Of a stretch of 64,000 bases of DNA, positions 34,030-44,569 are shown piece by piece. Source of the stretch: Jaminaea rosea (Eukaryota; Basidiomycota; Exobasidiomycetes; Microstromatales); assembly GCF_003144245.1 (NCBI RefSeq), contig NW_020289975.1, positions 372,001 to 436,000 of the forward strand, read 5' to 3'. Each line of letters opens with the position of its first letter. Position 1 is the stretch's first letter. Position numbers and translations under genes: made by a program. The notes below the pieces were generated by a model. That model was given only the letters and a program-made list of their open reading frames with translations, was not told the origin of the DNA and ran no database searches.

Positions 34030-35127
34030 ATGGCATCGCCTCGCTCTCCTTCACCAATGACGTCCCCTTACCGTCCTCCTGCCTCGTCAAGGAGGGGACG
34101 CAGCCCCAGTCGTAGCCTTAGCCGGAGTCGCAGCCTTAGCCGCTCTCGGTCCCTCACTCCATCGAGTTCTTCATCCTCGTCTTACCGCAACAACGACAGC
34201 AACAAGCAGCACTCCTCATCGCAACGCAATCGTCGCCGACAACGCTCTCGTAGCCCTTCAACGCCTCGGGACTGCCCCTCCATCTCCCTCTACCCACTCA
34301 CGCGCTTCGTTGCTCCGTGGCACTTGGAGGACATCCTGTCTGCTTATGGGCGGGTCATCGACACAATAATCGACGAGGACAGTGGATATCGTCGAGATGG
34401 CGACTTGAAGGCAAGCTCAAAGGGGTACGCCCTCTTTGATTCTCCAACTGCGGCCGAGCGGGCAGTAGACCACCTGCATCGAGGCCAGATCGATGGCGTC
34501 GTCGTGAGGTGTCGGATGGAACGCATGCCTGCCCCATCACGAACGATGGGACGAGCAGCAAGGGATGAGACTGGTGACATGAGGAACAGGAGAGACGTAT
34601 ACATGCCGCGATATGACCCGAGAAGAGCTGCAGGGAGCTCTAGAGCTGCCGTCTACGCTCAAGATGAGGACTATTATCGCGATCGTGGACTGCAATCACG
34701 GCAAAGCATCGGGTATCAGGATCGATACGAACAGCATCGTAGAGGCTCACCACATGCGACGAGGAGGTCGAGGTCTCCACCAACACGTCGTCTTGATGAG
34801 GATTACCGCGGAGGGCGCAGCTACGGCGATGAAGGCTACGAGCGCGGAAGACAGCGCTCACTCACCCGATCGCGGTCGGGCAGCGTCATGAGCAGAGGCA
34901 GCAGGAGCAGGAGCAGGAGCAGGAGCAGAAGTAGGAGTGTCCAAAGAGAGACCGGCAGGAACAGCAGCATACAGGCGAAGACTGCTGGCCAAGGCGAGGG
35001 CCGTGGCGGTGGCATGGACTTGGACGGCGAAGGTCAAGGGACTGGCTACACAACATCTGCTGCATCACCGACGAAGCGGGAGGGAGGCGTAGAAGACGGA
35101 GCAGATTACTCGCCGCCCCCCGCATAA
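34030..35127 (+). CDS. RNPS1: RNPS1-like RRM/SR protein
   Basis: A single-exon gene of 365 aa. RNPS1 is a nuclear SR-related splicing factor associated with the exon junction complex, as part of ASAP/PSAP. The first 85 residues are Arg/Ser-rich (SRSLSRSRSLSRSRSLTPSS). One RRM follows at roughly residues 84-165, from ISLYPLTRFVAPWHLEDILS through AYGRVIDTII and SSKGYALFDSPTAAERAVDH to HRGQIDGVVVRC; the GQIDG element matches RNPS1. The remainder is Arg/Tyr/Gly-rich with a second RS block near 34880-34940. RNP2 is poorly conserved (ISLYPL), so another single-RRM SR protein remains possible. The orthology call is inference from the RRM C-terminal half. Confidence 0.78.
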   Translation: MASPRSPSPMTSPYRPPASSRRGRSPSRSLSRSRSLSRSRSLTPSSSSSSSYRNNDSNKQHSSSQRNRRRQRSRSPSTPRDCPSISLYPLTRFVAPWHLEDILSAYGRVIDTIIDEDSGYRRDGDLKASSKGYALFDSPTAAERAVDHLHRGQIDGVVVRCRMERMPAPSRTMGRAARDETGDMRNRRDVYMPRYDPRRAAGSSRAAVYAQDEDYYRDRGLQSRQSIGYQDRYEQHRRGSPHATRRSRSPPTRRLDEDYRGGRSYGDEGYERGRQRSLTRSRSGSVMSRGSRSRSRSRSRSRSVQRETGRNSSIQAKTAGQGEGRGGGMDLDGEGQGTGYTTSAASPTKREGGVEDGADYSPPPA

Positions 35128-35301
35128 AGATGGTAGAGGCAGTCCTCAATAGGTATGCTTGATATGGATAGTTCTCTCCTCCTCTTGCCATGCAACAAAG
35201 ATGGCAAGGCGGTAGCGTTGCAACTGAGCGTACATCCTGCATTCCACGATGCCCTATACCTAAAGCTGTGGGAGCGAGTGGTCGAATCGAAAGTCAGTCC
35301 C

Positions 35302-36824
<1,523 letters not shown>

Positions 36825-37271
36825 GTTGCAGGCTGAGAGACAGCCTCTTCGATGTTGCGAAGACGATGCAGATGAGGGTAGATGTGCAAGATGTAATGAA
36901 GAGGAGAGGAGGAAGAATAGAGTTGGCTCCCCTCGTAGTGTTGACCCGGAGTCAAAGAGCCGCTGCGAGACTCAGACGAGCCACGCGAGTCTCGTGCACG
37001 GCCGCTCTCCGTGCCACGACGCATCGAGGGGAAGCAGGCGGCAAGCGTACTCGAGAAGCGTTGCAGACTGGTAACGATCAAGCTTGGATTCGATAAAGAC
37101 AGGAAGGAAATCATAGGCACAAAAGGAGAGATAGAAGAAGTAGAAGGGGTAGATTGCGCTTAAAGATTGTAAGGATGACGACCCCGCGTCCGTGTATTTT
37201 GAGCGTGGCCTTATGATGACGTGCAACCATGCATGCGTGCCCGACCTCTTGTTCCATCCTGCGGCCGTTTT
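36825..37271. other. Intergenic, VPS74 leader and VTS1 3' side
   Basis: The two genes are in tandem on the minus strand. That strand has no ATG from 36825 to 37019, which fits the VPS74 leader. I see no gene. Confidence 0.5.
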
Positions 37272-39398
37272 TCAAGAATCCGTGCTCTCTCCCTCCTTCT
37301 TCCCCGTCGCACTGGCAGCAGCAGTAGCAGCTCCCCTCAGCCCATCTCCAGCCTTCTCCTCATCGTCCCGTCCCATCAGGCCGTGTTTCTCTCGAACAGC
37401 CTTGAACGTCTTCAGCAACTTTCTCCTCGCACCGAGCGCCGCCACACCCTTGGCCTCGAGATCGCTGTCAGTCATGACGGCCATCTCCTTCCAGTTGGAC
37501 GACTCGAAGTTAGGCGTGTACTTGTGCAGGCGCAAGTGACGCAGCCAGGCAGGTACGTCATTGAGGACCGAGAGATCAGGAACTTCTTCCTCCCCTCCGC
37601 CAGCCGTGGCAGCGCTTCCTGGCGTGGCAGTGGTAGCACTTCCGAGGCCCTTGCCGCTGTTGGGCGGGGCCAAAGGGCGGTTGTTGTTAGCTGCAGGGCT
37701 GCGCCGGCCAGCCATTGCCGCCGTATGAGGCGTGGTCAGGCCACCTGCACGGTCTCGGCGTTGCCCGTGCTGTTGTTGCTGCTGTGCAGCAGCCATAGCT
37801 GCAATTTGCTGCTGGTTCTGGAGGATCTGCTGCTGCATCTGAAGGAATTGAGCCGCATTGGCATTGTTGACGCCCATCGCCGCCATGGCATTCATCATCT
37901 GCATGTTCATTCCGTTTCCAAAGCCGCCGCTGGGGCTCTGCAGCCCTGCAAAGGTGTTGGGAGACATGGTTTGGAAAGCAGAAAACTGCGCAGAGCCTGG
38001 GTTGGGCGACGCACGCAGGAAGTCAGGCTGTTGGGCTGACGCAGAGGAGTTGGACGGCCAGGCTGAAGAGCCGAGGTTGGGAGAGTGACCGCTACCGCCG
38101 CCACCTCCGGAGCCATATTGCTGATCGTAGCCTGGCTGGCCGCTACGCCTGCGCTGGTATTTGCTCATGTCCTGATCAAGCTGGATACCGCTTCCGCCCG
38201 TCTGACCCTCGGCGACCGTAGCAAGCTGGCTAGAGGCGGCGTCCAGGTTGACGTTGCTGCCTTGATGGTCGTCGAACATGTTGGTCAGGGGCGTGTTCAC
38301 CATGCTCGCCCAGTTGCCCGAGCTGGGCACAGGGCTCAGCTGATCGTCAAGCGGGCCGCTTCGACGTGGAGACTTGGCTGCGCTGGCGCCCAACACATCG
38401 ATCGACTTGGGCCTACCACCTGCGTCAAGGCCAGGAGAGCGAGATCGATTGATGCTTGGGCTGTCGCCACCTCGCTCCTGAACCTGGTCGAGGCCGCTGC
38501 CCTGGAAGGAGTTGCGCTGATGCTCTCCTCGCTGATCGCCCGTAAATGTACCAGGCGCAGAGACGCGGTTGGCCTTCAGCTTAGCTCGCTGGGCTGCGAG
38601 GAGAGCTGCAGCAGCGTCGCTGCCGGGGCTAAAGTTCATTGAGGCAGCATTGGGGGAGAGGTACGAGTGCGTAGCCCTGTTACCAGGGGAAGAAGGCGTC
38701 TTCATGGCGGTAGGCGACTTGAGGCCAAGGGAAGCCAGTTTAGCCTCCATCTGCTCGGCCATTGGATTGTTGGCACTAGGGCTCAACAGAGCGCTCATGG
38801 GGTCGCTGCGAGCCATCTGCTGGAGCACAGTGATGAAGAAGCGAATCTGGACCTGTGTTGACTCCTGCAGCAGACTGTACAGGGCTGCGGTTCGCTCTGC
38901 CTCGCTGAGGACACGGAACCACTGCTCGATGGCGCTGAGCTCCTCCTTGAAGTTCTGGTCTAGAGAAGCGGCTGCCATCTCCTCGAGAGTGGCCTCGTAG
39001 TGCTGGAGATCTTCGAACCACTTGTCGATGGCCTCTTGCTCAGCATTGACAGAGTTGCCCCCGGCCATGCCGAGCATCTCGGAGCTGGGTCGGGGCCCAT
39101 AGCGGGCAAGGCCAGCGCTGCTGCCTAGGCTGAAGGTGGACGAGGGACTGCGGAGACCGGCACCACCACCGCTCACACCGACGTCATGAGCTTTGCGGAG
39201 CATCTGCTCAGAGGGTGTCGAGGGCTTGCCCAAAGAGTAGCGCGATGGGTTCGACCCTAGAGGGCTGGAGGATCGTCCGATTGGAGCGGATCCCATCGAG
39301 TGGGTCTGGGGCGTGGCCGAGGAGGGTGGACGCAAAGAAGAGGCATTGTTGGCGCTAGCACCGTTGCCGCTGTTACTGTTGTTGTTGTTGTCGGACAT
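37272..39398 (-). CDS. VTS1: Vts1/Smaug SAM-domain RNA-binding protein
   Basis: A single-exon gene of 708 aa. Vts1 binds Smaug-recognition hairpins in mRNA through its SAM domain and recruits Ccr4-Not for decay. The N-terminus is Asn/Ser-rich, then comes a conserved helical block (AEQEAIDKWFEDLQHYEATL, LSAIEQWFRVLSEAERTAAL and STQVQIRFFITVLQQMARSD) that also occurs in yeast Vts1. The middle is low-complexity with Gln, Asn, Ser and Gly runs. The SAM domain is near residues 615-680: VPAWLRHLRLHKYTPNFESS, WKEMAVMTDSDLEAKGV and ALGARRKLLKTFKAVREKHG, with the basic ALGARRKLLK turn that contacts RNA. The start is the first ATG after a 542-nt ATG-free leader. Confidence 0.94.
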   Translation of the reverse strand: MSDNNNNSNSGNGASANNASSLRPPSSATPQTHSMGSAPIGRSSSPLGSNPSRYSLGKPSTPSEQMLRKAHDVGVSGGGAGLRSPSSTFSLGSSAGLARYGPRPSSEMLGMAGGNSVNAEQEAIDKWFEDLQHYEATLEEMAAASLDQNFKEELSAIEQWFRVLSEAERTAALYSLLQESTQVQIRFFITVLQQMARSDPMSALLSPSANNPMAEQMEAKLASLGLKSPTAMKTPSSPGNRATHSYLSPNAASMNFSPGSDAAAALLAAQRAKLKANRVSAPGTFTGDQRGEHQRNSFQGSGLDQVQERGGDSPSINRSRSPGLDAGGRPKSIDVLGASAAKSPRRSGPLDDQLSPVPSSGNWASMVNTPLTNMFDDHQGSNVNLDAASSQLATVAEGQTGGSGIQLDQDMSKYQRRRSGQPGYDQQYGSGGGGGSGHSPNLGSSAWPSNSSASAQQPDFLRASPNPGSAQFSAFQTMSPNTFAGLQSPSGGFGNGMNMQMMNAMAAMGVNNANAAQFLQMQQQILQNQQQIAAMAAAQQQQQHGQRRDRAGGLTTPHTAAMAGRRSPAANNNRPLAPPNSGKGLGSATTATPGSAATAGGGEEEVPDLSVLNDVPAWLRHLRLHKYTPNFESSNWKEMAVMTDSDLEAKGVAALGARRKLLKTFKAVREKHGLMGRDDEEKAGDGLRGAATAAASATGKKEGESTDS

Positions 39399-40290
39399 GA
39401 TGTCGAAGAAGGTTTGGTGGGCTGTGTGTCGCGAGTGTAGATGATTGGCTACCGCTCTGCGGTCGAGTTGCGTGGGCTGACTATTGCTGCTGTGCTCCTC
39501 TTGGTTTTGCTCCTCTGGGGAGTGCTACGGCGTCCAGGCCGATGCAAAGGTGGTGAATAAAATGGGTCTGGTCTGCACTATTGTACGAGGTCGGCAAAGG
39601 CACAGCCCTCGATGCCTATTGTTGTGAGGGAAGATGAGGGAGAAGAGGGAGTTGTGGATCAGTTGGAAAGCCAAGCCGTCGTGTTGAGTCTTGTCGGACC
39701 GTGGGCCCAAGCAAGCTGCGTCGCCGCTCGACCCGCTCGCCTCCCCGTCGTCCAGGCTGGCTGCAGCAGCCAGTCCGCGAGCCAGACGTCGCGGACGAGA
39801 CCGAGAGAGCGACGAGCCCAAAGCAATCAAGCCAAAGCGCGAGCGCGTTGACGGCAACAAAGGCCGAGCGGGCAGCAGGGCAGGCAAATGGGCCCACTCG
39901 AGTGAGAGCAAGCGCGGGGCGCAGAGACAGGCGACTTTGGCATGGTTGAAGGTCAGCCGAGGCAGGCTAGTCACAGATGGGCAGAATAGCATCGTCGAGG
40001 GAGAGATGGTAGGTAGGCTGCGCGCAGACGTGCGAGTAAAGGTGGAGAGGGTGGCATCAATGGCATCAAGCGCCTGGATCACCTTTATGGGATGCGATTG
40101 AGCGTGGGCGTGAGCTACGTCCGAGGGTAGGTCGCACTGCCTTGGTCCACAGGGTGGAGCGAGCGCCTTGAGCGCTGATGGATTTTTATGGCCTGGATCT
40201 GACTCGTTGCCGTGGTCCGTCCGCTTGTCCGCCCTGCTGCTCGGCCTTCGCTCCTTCGCATTCTTCTCGATCCAATCATCACGAGAGTGT
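39399..40290. promoter_or_regulatory. Divergent intergenic region, VTS1 / GRS1
   Basis: The minus strand lacks ATG from 39399 to 39940, which marks the VTS1 leader. The remaining part should hold the GRS1 promoter. Several overlapping open frames of up to 280 codons have no recognisable motif and overlap each other on both strands, so I do not call them. Confidence 0.55.
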
Positions 40291-42408
40291 ATGCTCCTAG
40301 CTCGCAGTAGCATCGCACGCCCATCGACCTTTGCTCGCTGTTCCCTCTTCTCCAAGGCGCCACGCATTTCACTACCTCGTCAACTTTCACCTCTGCAGGG
40401 CCCTTTAATCTCCGGTGCCCCTCTTCCACTCGCCGCCATGTCGTCCTCGTCAGCCAAGAATGAGGTCAATAAGACCGTTCACCCCTTCTCGCGCGCCCAG
40501 CTCGAGGGCTTGATGACCAAGCGCTTCTTTTACATCCAGGCTTTTGAGATCTATGGCGGTGTGGCCGGTCTCTACGACTATGGCCCCATGGGCGCAGCAT
40601 TGCAGGCCAACATTATCTCGGCATGGCGCAACCACTTCATCCTCGAGGAGGAGATGCTAGAGCTCGACACGACCATCATGACTCCTTACGAGGTCCTCAA
40701 GACGTCCGGTCACGTCGACAAGTTTGCCGACTGGATGTGCAAGGATTCCAAGAATGGCGAGATCTTCCGTGCCGACCACCTCGTCGAGGGCGTACTCGAG
40801 GCAAGACTCAAGGGCGACGAGCAGGCCCGGGCTGGTGGGAGCGCACCAAAGGCGGACGTCCCCGCCGAGAAGACCAAGAAGAAGAAAGTCAAGGCCGAGG
40901 CCGTCAAGCTCGACGACGCCGTCAAGGCAGAATACGAAAATGTTCTCGCGCAAATTGACAACTACGGCGGCCCCGAGCTCGGCCAGCTCATCAAGAAGTA
41001 CGACATTCGCGCCCCCGAGTCGGGCAACGAGGTCAGCGAGCCCATCGAGTTCAACCTCATGTTTGGCACCAACATCGGTCCCACGGGCGCCCTCAAGGGT
41101 TACCTTCGCCCAGAGACGGCTCAGGGTCACTTCGTCAACTTCTCTCGACTCCTCGACTTCAACTCTGGCCGAGTCCCCTTCGCGTCTGCTCACATCGGCA
41201 AGTCCTTCCGTAACGAAATCAGCCCTCGTGCTGGACTGCTCCGTGTTCGTGAGTTCACAATGGCTGAGATCGAGCACTTTGTCGACCCGCTCGACAAGAA
41301 GCACATCCGCTTCGATGAGGTCAAGGACGTCAAGCTGTCCTTCCTGCCAAAGGACGTGCAGCAAGCTGGTCAGACGACTCTCGTCGAAAAGACGGTCGGC
41401 GAGGCCGTCTCCAGTGGCATGGTCGACAATGAGACGCTCGGTTACTTTCTGGCTCGCATCAACCTCTACCTCCTCAAAATCGGCATCGATCCCTCTCGCC
41501 TGCGTTTCCGCCAGCACATGGCCAACGAGATGGCCCACTACGCCTCGGACTGCTGGGACGCTGAGATCCAAACGTCATATGGTTGGATCGAGTGCGTCGG
41601 TTGCGCGGACCGCTCTGCGTACGATTTGACGGTGCATGCAAAGAAGACGAAGCGCGACTTGACTGTGCAGAAGCTGCACAAGGAGCCCAAGATCTACGAG
41701 AAGTGGGTGCCCGAGATTGAGCGAAAGGCCCTTGGCCCCAAGTTCAAAAAGGACGCAAAGGCCGTTGAAGAGGCTATCCTTGCGCTGGACCAGGAGCAGC
41801 TCGCCTCTTTGGCTTCGCAGCTCAAGAACGGCCCTGCCAAGGTGCCTGAGACCGACTTCGAGGTTTCTTCGCCCGAGCTGCTCAAGATCGAGCTCAAGAC
41901 AATTAAAGAGATGGTCCGCGAGTTTACGCCCAACGTCATTGAGCCCTCGTTCGGTTTGGGCCGTATCTTCTATGCCCTGCTCGAGCACTCCTTCTGGTCC
42001 CGCGCAGAAGACAAGGACCGAGGTGTCCTTTCGTTCGCTCCCCTCGTTGCGCCGATCAAGGTCCTCGTCGTCCCCATCTCAAGTAACGAGAAGCTCTCCC
42101 CGCTTGTACGAGACGTCGCCGCCCGTCTGCGTCGCAACGGTATCGCTGCTCGCGTGGACGACTCTAGCGCTACTATTGGCAAGCGCTACAGCCGCAATGA
42201 CGAGCTGGGCACGCCCTTCGCTTGCACGCTCGACTTTGCTAGTGTCTCGCATGGAACAATGACGCTCAGGGAGAGGGACACGACGAAGCAGCTGATTGGG
42301 AAGATTGACGACGTGATTGCCGTCATCAAGGGGTTGTGTGAGGCGACAAGCTCGTGGGAGGAGGCAGAGCAGAAGCTGGAAAAGTACAGTGGTGAGCAGG
42401 CGGCATGA
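40291..42408 (+). CDS. GRS1: Glycyl-tRNA synthetase, mitochondrial and cytosolic forms
   Basis: This is a class II aminoacyl-tRNA synthetase charging tRNA-Gly, of the eukaryotic alpha2 type. It is a single exon, 705 aa from ATG 40291 or 656 aa from ATG 40438. Between the two starts lies a basic, Ser/Arg-rich segment (MLLARSSIARPSTFARCSLF) with the look of a mitochondrial presequence. The first ATG has a weak context (T at -3) and the second a strong one (GCCGCCATG), with no other ATG between them, so leaky scanning could yield both forms. The core shows KRFFYIQAFEIYGGVAGLYD, then YGPMGAAL, a Lys/Glu/Ala-rich insert, motif 2 region KSFRNEISPRAGLLRVREFT, and YGWIECVGCADRSAYDLTVH. The C-terminal anticodon-binding domain starts at LVAPIKVLVVPIS. 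Neighbours give no functional link. Confidence 0.97.
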   Translation: MLLARSSIARPSTFARCSLFSKAPRISLPRQLSPLQGPLISGAPLPLAAMSSSSAKNEVNKTVHPFSRAQLEGLMTKRFFYIQAFEIYGGVAGLYDYGPMGAALQANIISAWRNHFILEEEMLELDTTIMTPYEVLKTSGHVDKFADWMCKDSKNGEIFRADHLVEGVLEARLKGDEQARAGGSAPKADVPAEKTKKKKVKAEAVKLDDAVKAEYENVLAQIDNYGGPELGQLIKKYDIRAPESGNEVSEPIEFNLMFGTNIGPTGALKGYLRPETAQGHFVNFSRLLDFNSGRVPFASAHIGKSFRNEISPRAGLLRVREFTMAEIEHFVDPLDKKHIRFDEVKDVKLSFLPKDVQQAGQTTLVEKTVGEAVSSGMVDNETLGYFLARINLYLLKIGIDPSRLRFRQHMANEMAHYASDCWDAEIQTSYGWIECVGCADRSAYDLTVHAKKTKRDLTVQKLHKEPKIYEKWVPEIERKALGPKFKKDAKAVEEAILALDQEQLASLASQLKNGPAKVPETDFEVSSPELLKIELKTIKEMVREFTPNVIEPSFGLGRIFYALLEHSFWSRAEDKDRGVLSFAPLVAPIKVLVVPISSNEKLSPLVRDVAARLRRNGIAARVDDSSATIGKRYSRNDELGTPFACTLDFASVSHGTMTLRERDTTKQLIGKIDDVIAVIKGLCEATSSWEEAEQKLEKYSGEQAA

Positions 42409-42915
42409 GCGTGGGTGCTGAGGGAAGCTCCTTGTACGTCTCTTTCCCGTCGCATGTGGCGACGCACTCAAAAACGCGACTCGTGTACTGCGATGACATT
42501 GTTTGCAAGCTGCTTGAAGGCCGAGCAAAAGAGAGTGTGAGATAAGAGAGACGGCGCAAGTCCTTGGCGCCGACAACAGCAGAGTGTTCGCAACTGCCTG
42601 ACCGTATGTGTCCTTGTCCGGCAGAGTGTGAGCCCGAATGAATGCCACTATCCCGTCGTCTTCGGTCTCGCTGGCCGTGCGGTTCTTCCTCATGTGTACA
42701 TTGGCCCCGTAGTGAGTCCGAGCCACTGATTGTTCTTCTTTGATTCTGCTTTGTCGCCTGCAAGACACTCCTGACTCTGGTAGGATGCGCACAGAGAAGC
42801 CCAAGCCTCTAGCCGTCGCTGAGCTGACATTCTTTGTGCTTTCTCGCCACTCGCTTTGAGCATCTGGGCAAGAGCCCTCCTCTCGCTGCTAACCCTCATG
42901 TTTCCCTGCCCCTCT
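42409..42915. other. Convergent intergenic region, GRS1 / CKS1
   Basis: This is the 3' flank of two convergent genes. I see no coding or RNA signal. Confidence 0.5.
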
Positions 42916-43361
42916 TCACTTCCTCCCCTGCGCAGCCTGCTGAGCATTGTACTTTTCTTGAAAGTCCTTCTCTCTCCTGAACAACAAGATATGCGGCTCA
43001 GGCGCATGCACCTCATAATGCTCCCACCCCAAGCTCTGCGTGATCCCAATGCCACGCCATTCCGAGTCGCTCAGTATACGCAGAACCCCAGGCTCTTCGG
43101 GGTCAAAGAATGATTTCGGAATCATCTTCAGGAGGGGCTTGGGAAGGATGACGTGGCGATATTCCCATTTGTCGTCGCTGTATTTCTCTGAGTAGTGGAT
43201 CCTGTGAGAGAATATTGGGGAGAGAATGAGGTGAGCATAGCGTGCGCCTTGCGGTACGAGACCGGAGCAGCACAGGAAGTGCTGCTGTCTAGTCGTTGCA
43301 TCGCCCCCTCTCAACGTGCTCACCTCTCAACGTAGTCCTCGTATGTCGGTTCGTGCGCCAT
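42916..43361 (-). CDS. CKS1: Cyclin-dependent kinase regulatory subunit Cks1/Suc1
   Basis: Cks1 binds the cell-cycle CDK and helps it phosphorylate multisite substrates. Exons are 43324-43361 and 42916-43201 (107 aa), with a 122-bp phase-2 intron GTGAGC..CACAG; the protein begins [20 protein letters not shown]. Conserved landmarks are [19 protein letters not shown], the anion-site residues within that stretch, [20 protein letters not shown] and [13 protein letters not shown]. HxPEPH is the strand-exchange hinge of Cks proteins. Length and motif order match Suc1 and Cks1; the short polar C-terminus with Gln is variable in the family. The minus strand upstream of the start lacks ATG for 720 nt. 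Confidence 0.97.
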
Positions 43362-44569
43362 GATGGGGGAAGTGGACGTAGGCCGATGAATGCACGGTCT
43401 GAATGGTTCTCCCGATTTTCTAGCGCTCTCCGACGCTTTCTTGGCCTCTCCTTCGAGCCTGCTCTAGCACAACGAGGCTGCTGAGCTTTTTCAGCTACGT
43501 GATTGACGTTGTCCTGCTTGCGAGTATAGACGTTCTGACGAGCTGAGAGAACGCCACCAGAGCGTGTTGTTCAATGTGCTGGAACGAGTAAAAGAGAGCC
43601 GCGGTCGACTGCGAGCTCTGCTACGCTGCTGGCAGAATCAAGGTGGGATGCTGACACTTCGTCCCAAGGTGCGCTGACGATGAGCGGCTATGAAGTCGAA
43701 GGTGTAAAAGAGGAAGAAGAGTCGTCTGGAAAAGAGGAAGAGGGAAAAGCCTTCCGTCGACGCAGGAAGGGCCAGAAGCGCCGTGTTGCTTTCTCAATAA
43801 GACCTCAACCAGGAGCTGAGGGCGTCTGTTGCCACCACCGAGAGCAGAGATGTCTGACGCCGCGACTGATGGTGTTGTGGGGTAAGGGAAGAAAGAGGCG
43901 CAATGATAACGTTGCGAAGCTTGAGAGACTTTTCGACCCCAGCTCAACCCTCGCCTCGTCGTCTCGCGGCGGAGCGGCTGGCCTCGATCCGTCTCTTCTG
44001 CCCCGGCCTTGGCCTTGGCCAACTCGGCCTCGTCCTCCTGCCTGGTCCGCGGCGCGTCGATTCCCAGGGAAGACGCGTCGTCATCGTGCGACGAGAGACA
44101 CACAAAACCGCGACGGTGACGATGGCGAGGAGAGCGACAGTTGGACTGATACGATGACGAACAACCACAGCATATCGTGTCAGTGAAGCAGATCGATGTG
44201 ATTTCGTATGTGATCGTCACGAAGGTAGATCAAGAGACCGAGACAGGCAGAGAGACAGAGAAAGAAGGCGGTCGTCCAGTGAGGGCGAACGACGGACTTT
44301 CTCGGGTCTCGTAACCAGGGAGAGGGTGCGAGAGTCGCGGGTCGTATAAAGAGAGTATGAGTGTGTCGTCGGGAGTTGTAAGCAGATGAAGATGGTGACC
44401 TGGAATGTCCCGGAACGAGAAGTGAGAGAGAAGATCAGAGAGCTAGATGGTATCGGGCCCGGACAGGGTAATGTGGCTCGGGGAGTAGAACAGGGTCAAG
44501 AGGGTGAGGGGCTGAAGACGTGAGCAGTGGGCGAGGTATTGGTGGAGGGCGGCGAAAGGCGCTTGCTGC
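43362..44569. promoter_or_regulatory. CKS1 leader/promoter and WC-1 3' flank
   Basis: The minus strand has no ATG from 43362 to 44081, so most of this is probably CKS1 leader and promoter. Open frames at 43680-44186 (+) and 43621-44220 (-) overlap head-on and show no conserved motif. Confidence 0.55.

Noticed and set aside
34880-34940. AGGAGC repeats in the SR-protein gene as a microsatellite feature
   Set aside because: They encode the Arg-Ser dipeptides of the protein and are explained by it.
43621-44220. Overlapping open frames on both strands upstream of CKS1
   Set aside because: Neither has a domain, and the minus strand is ATG-free through most of the interval, as expected of a leader.
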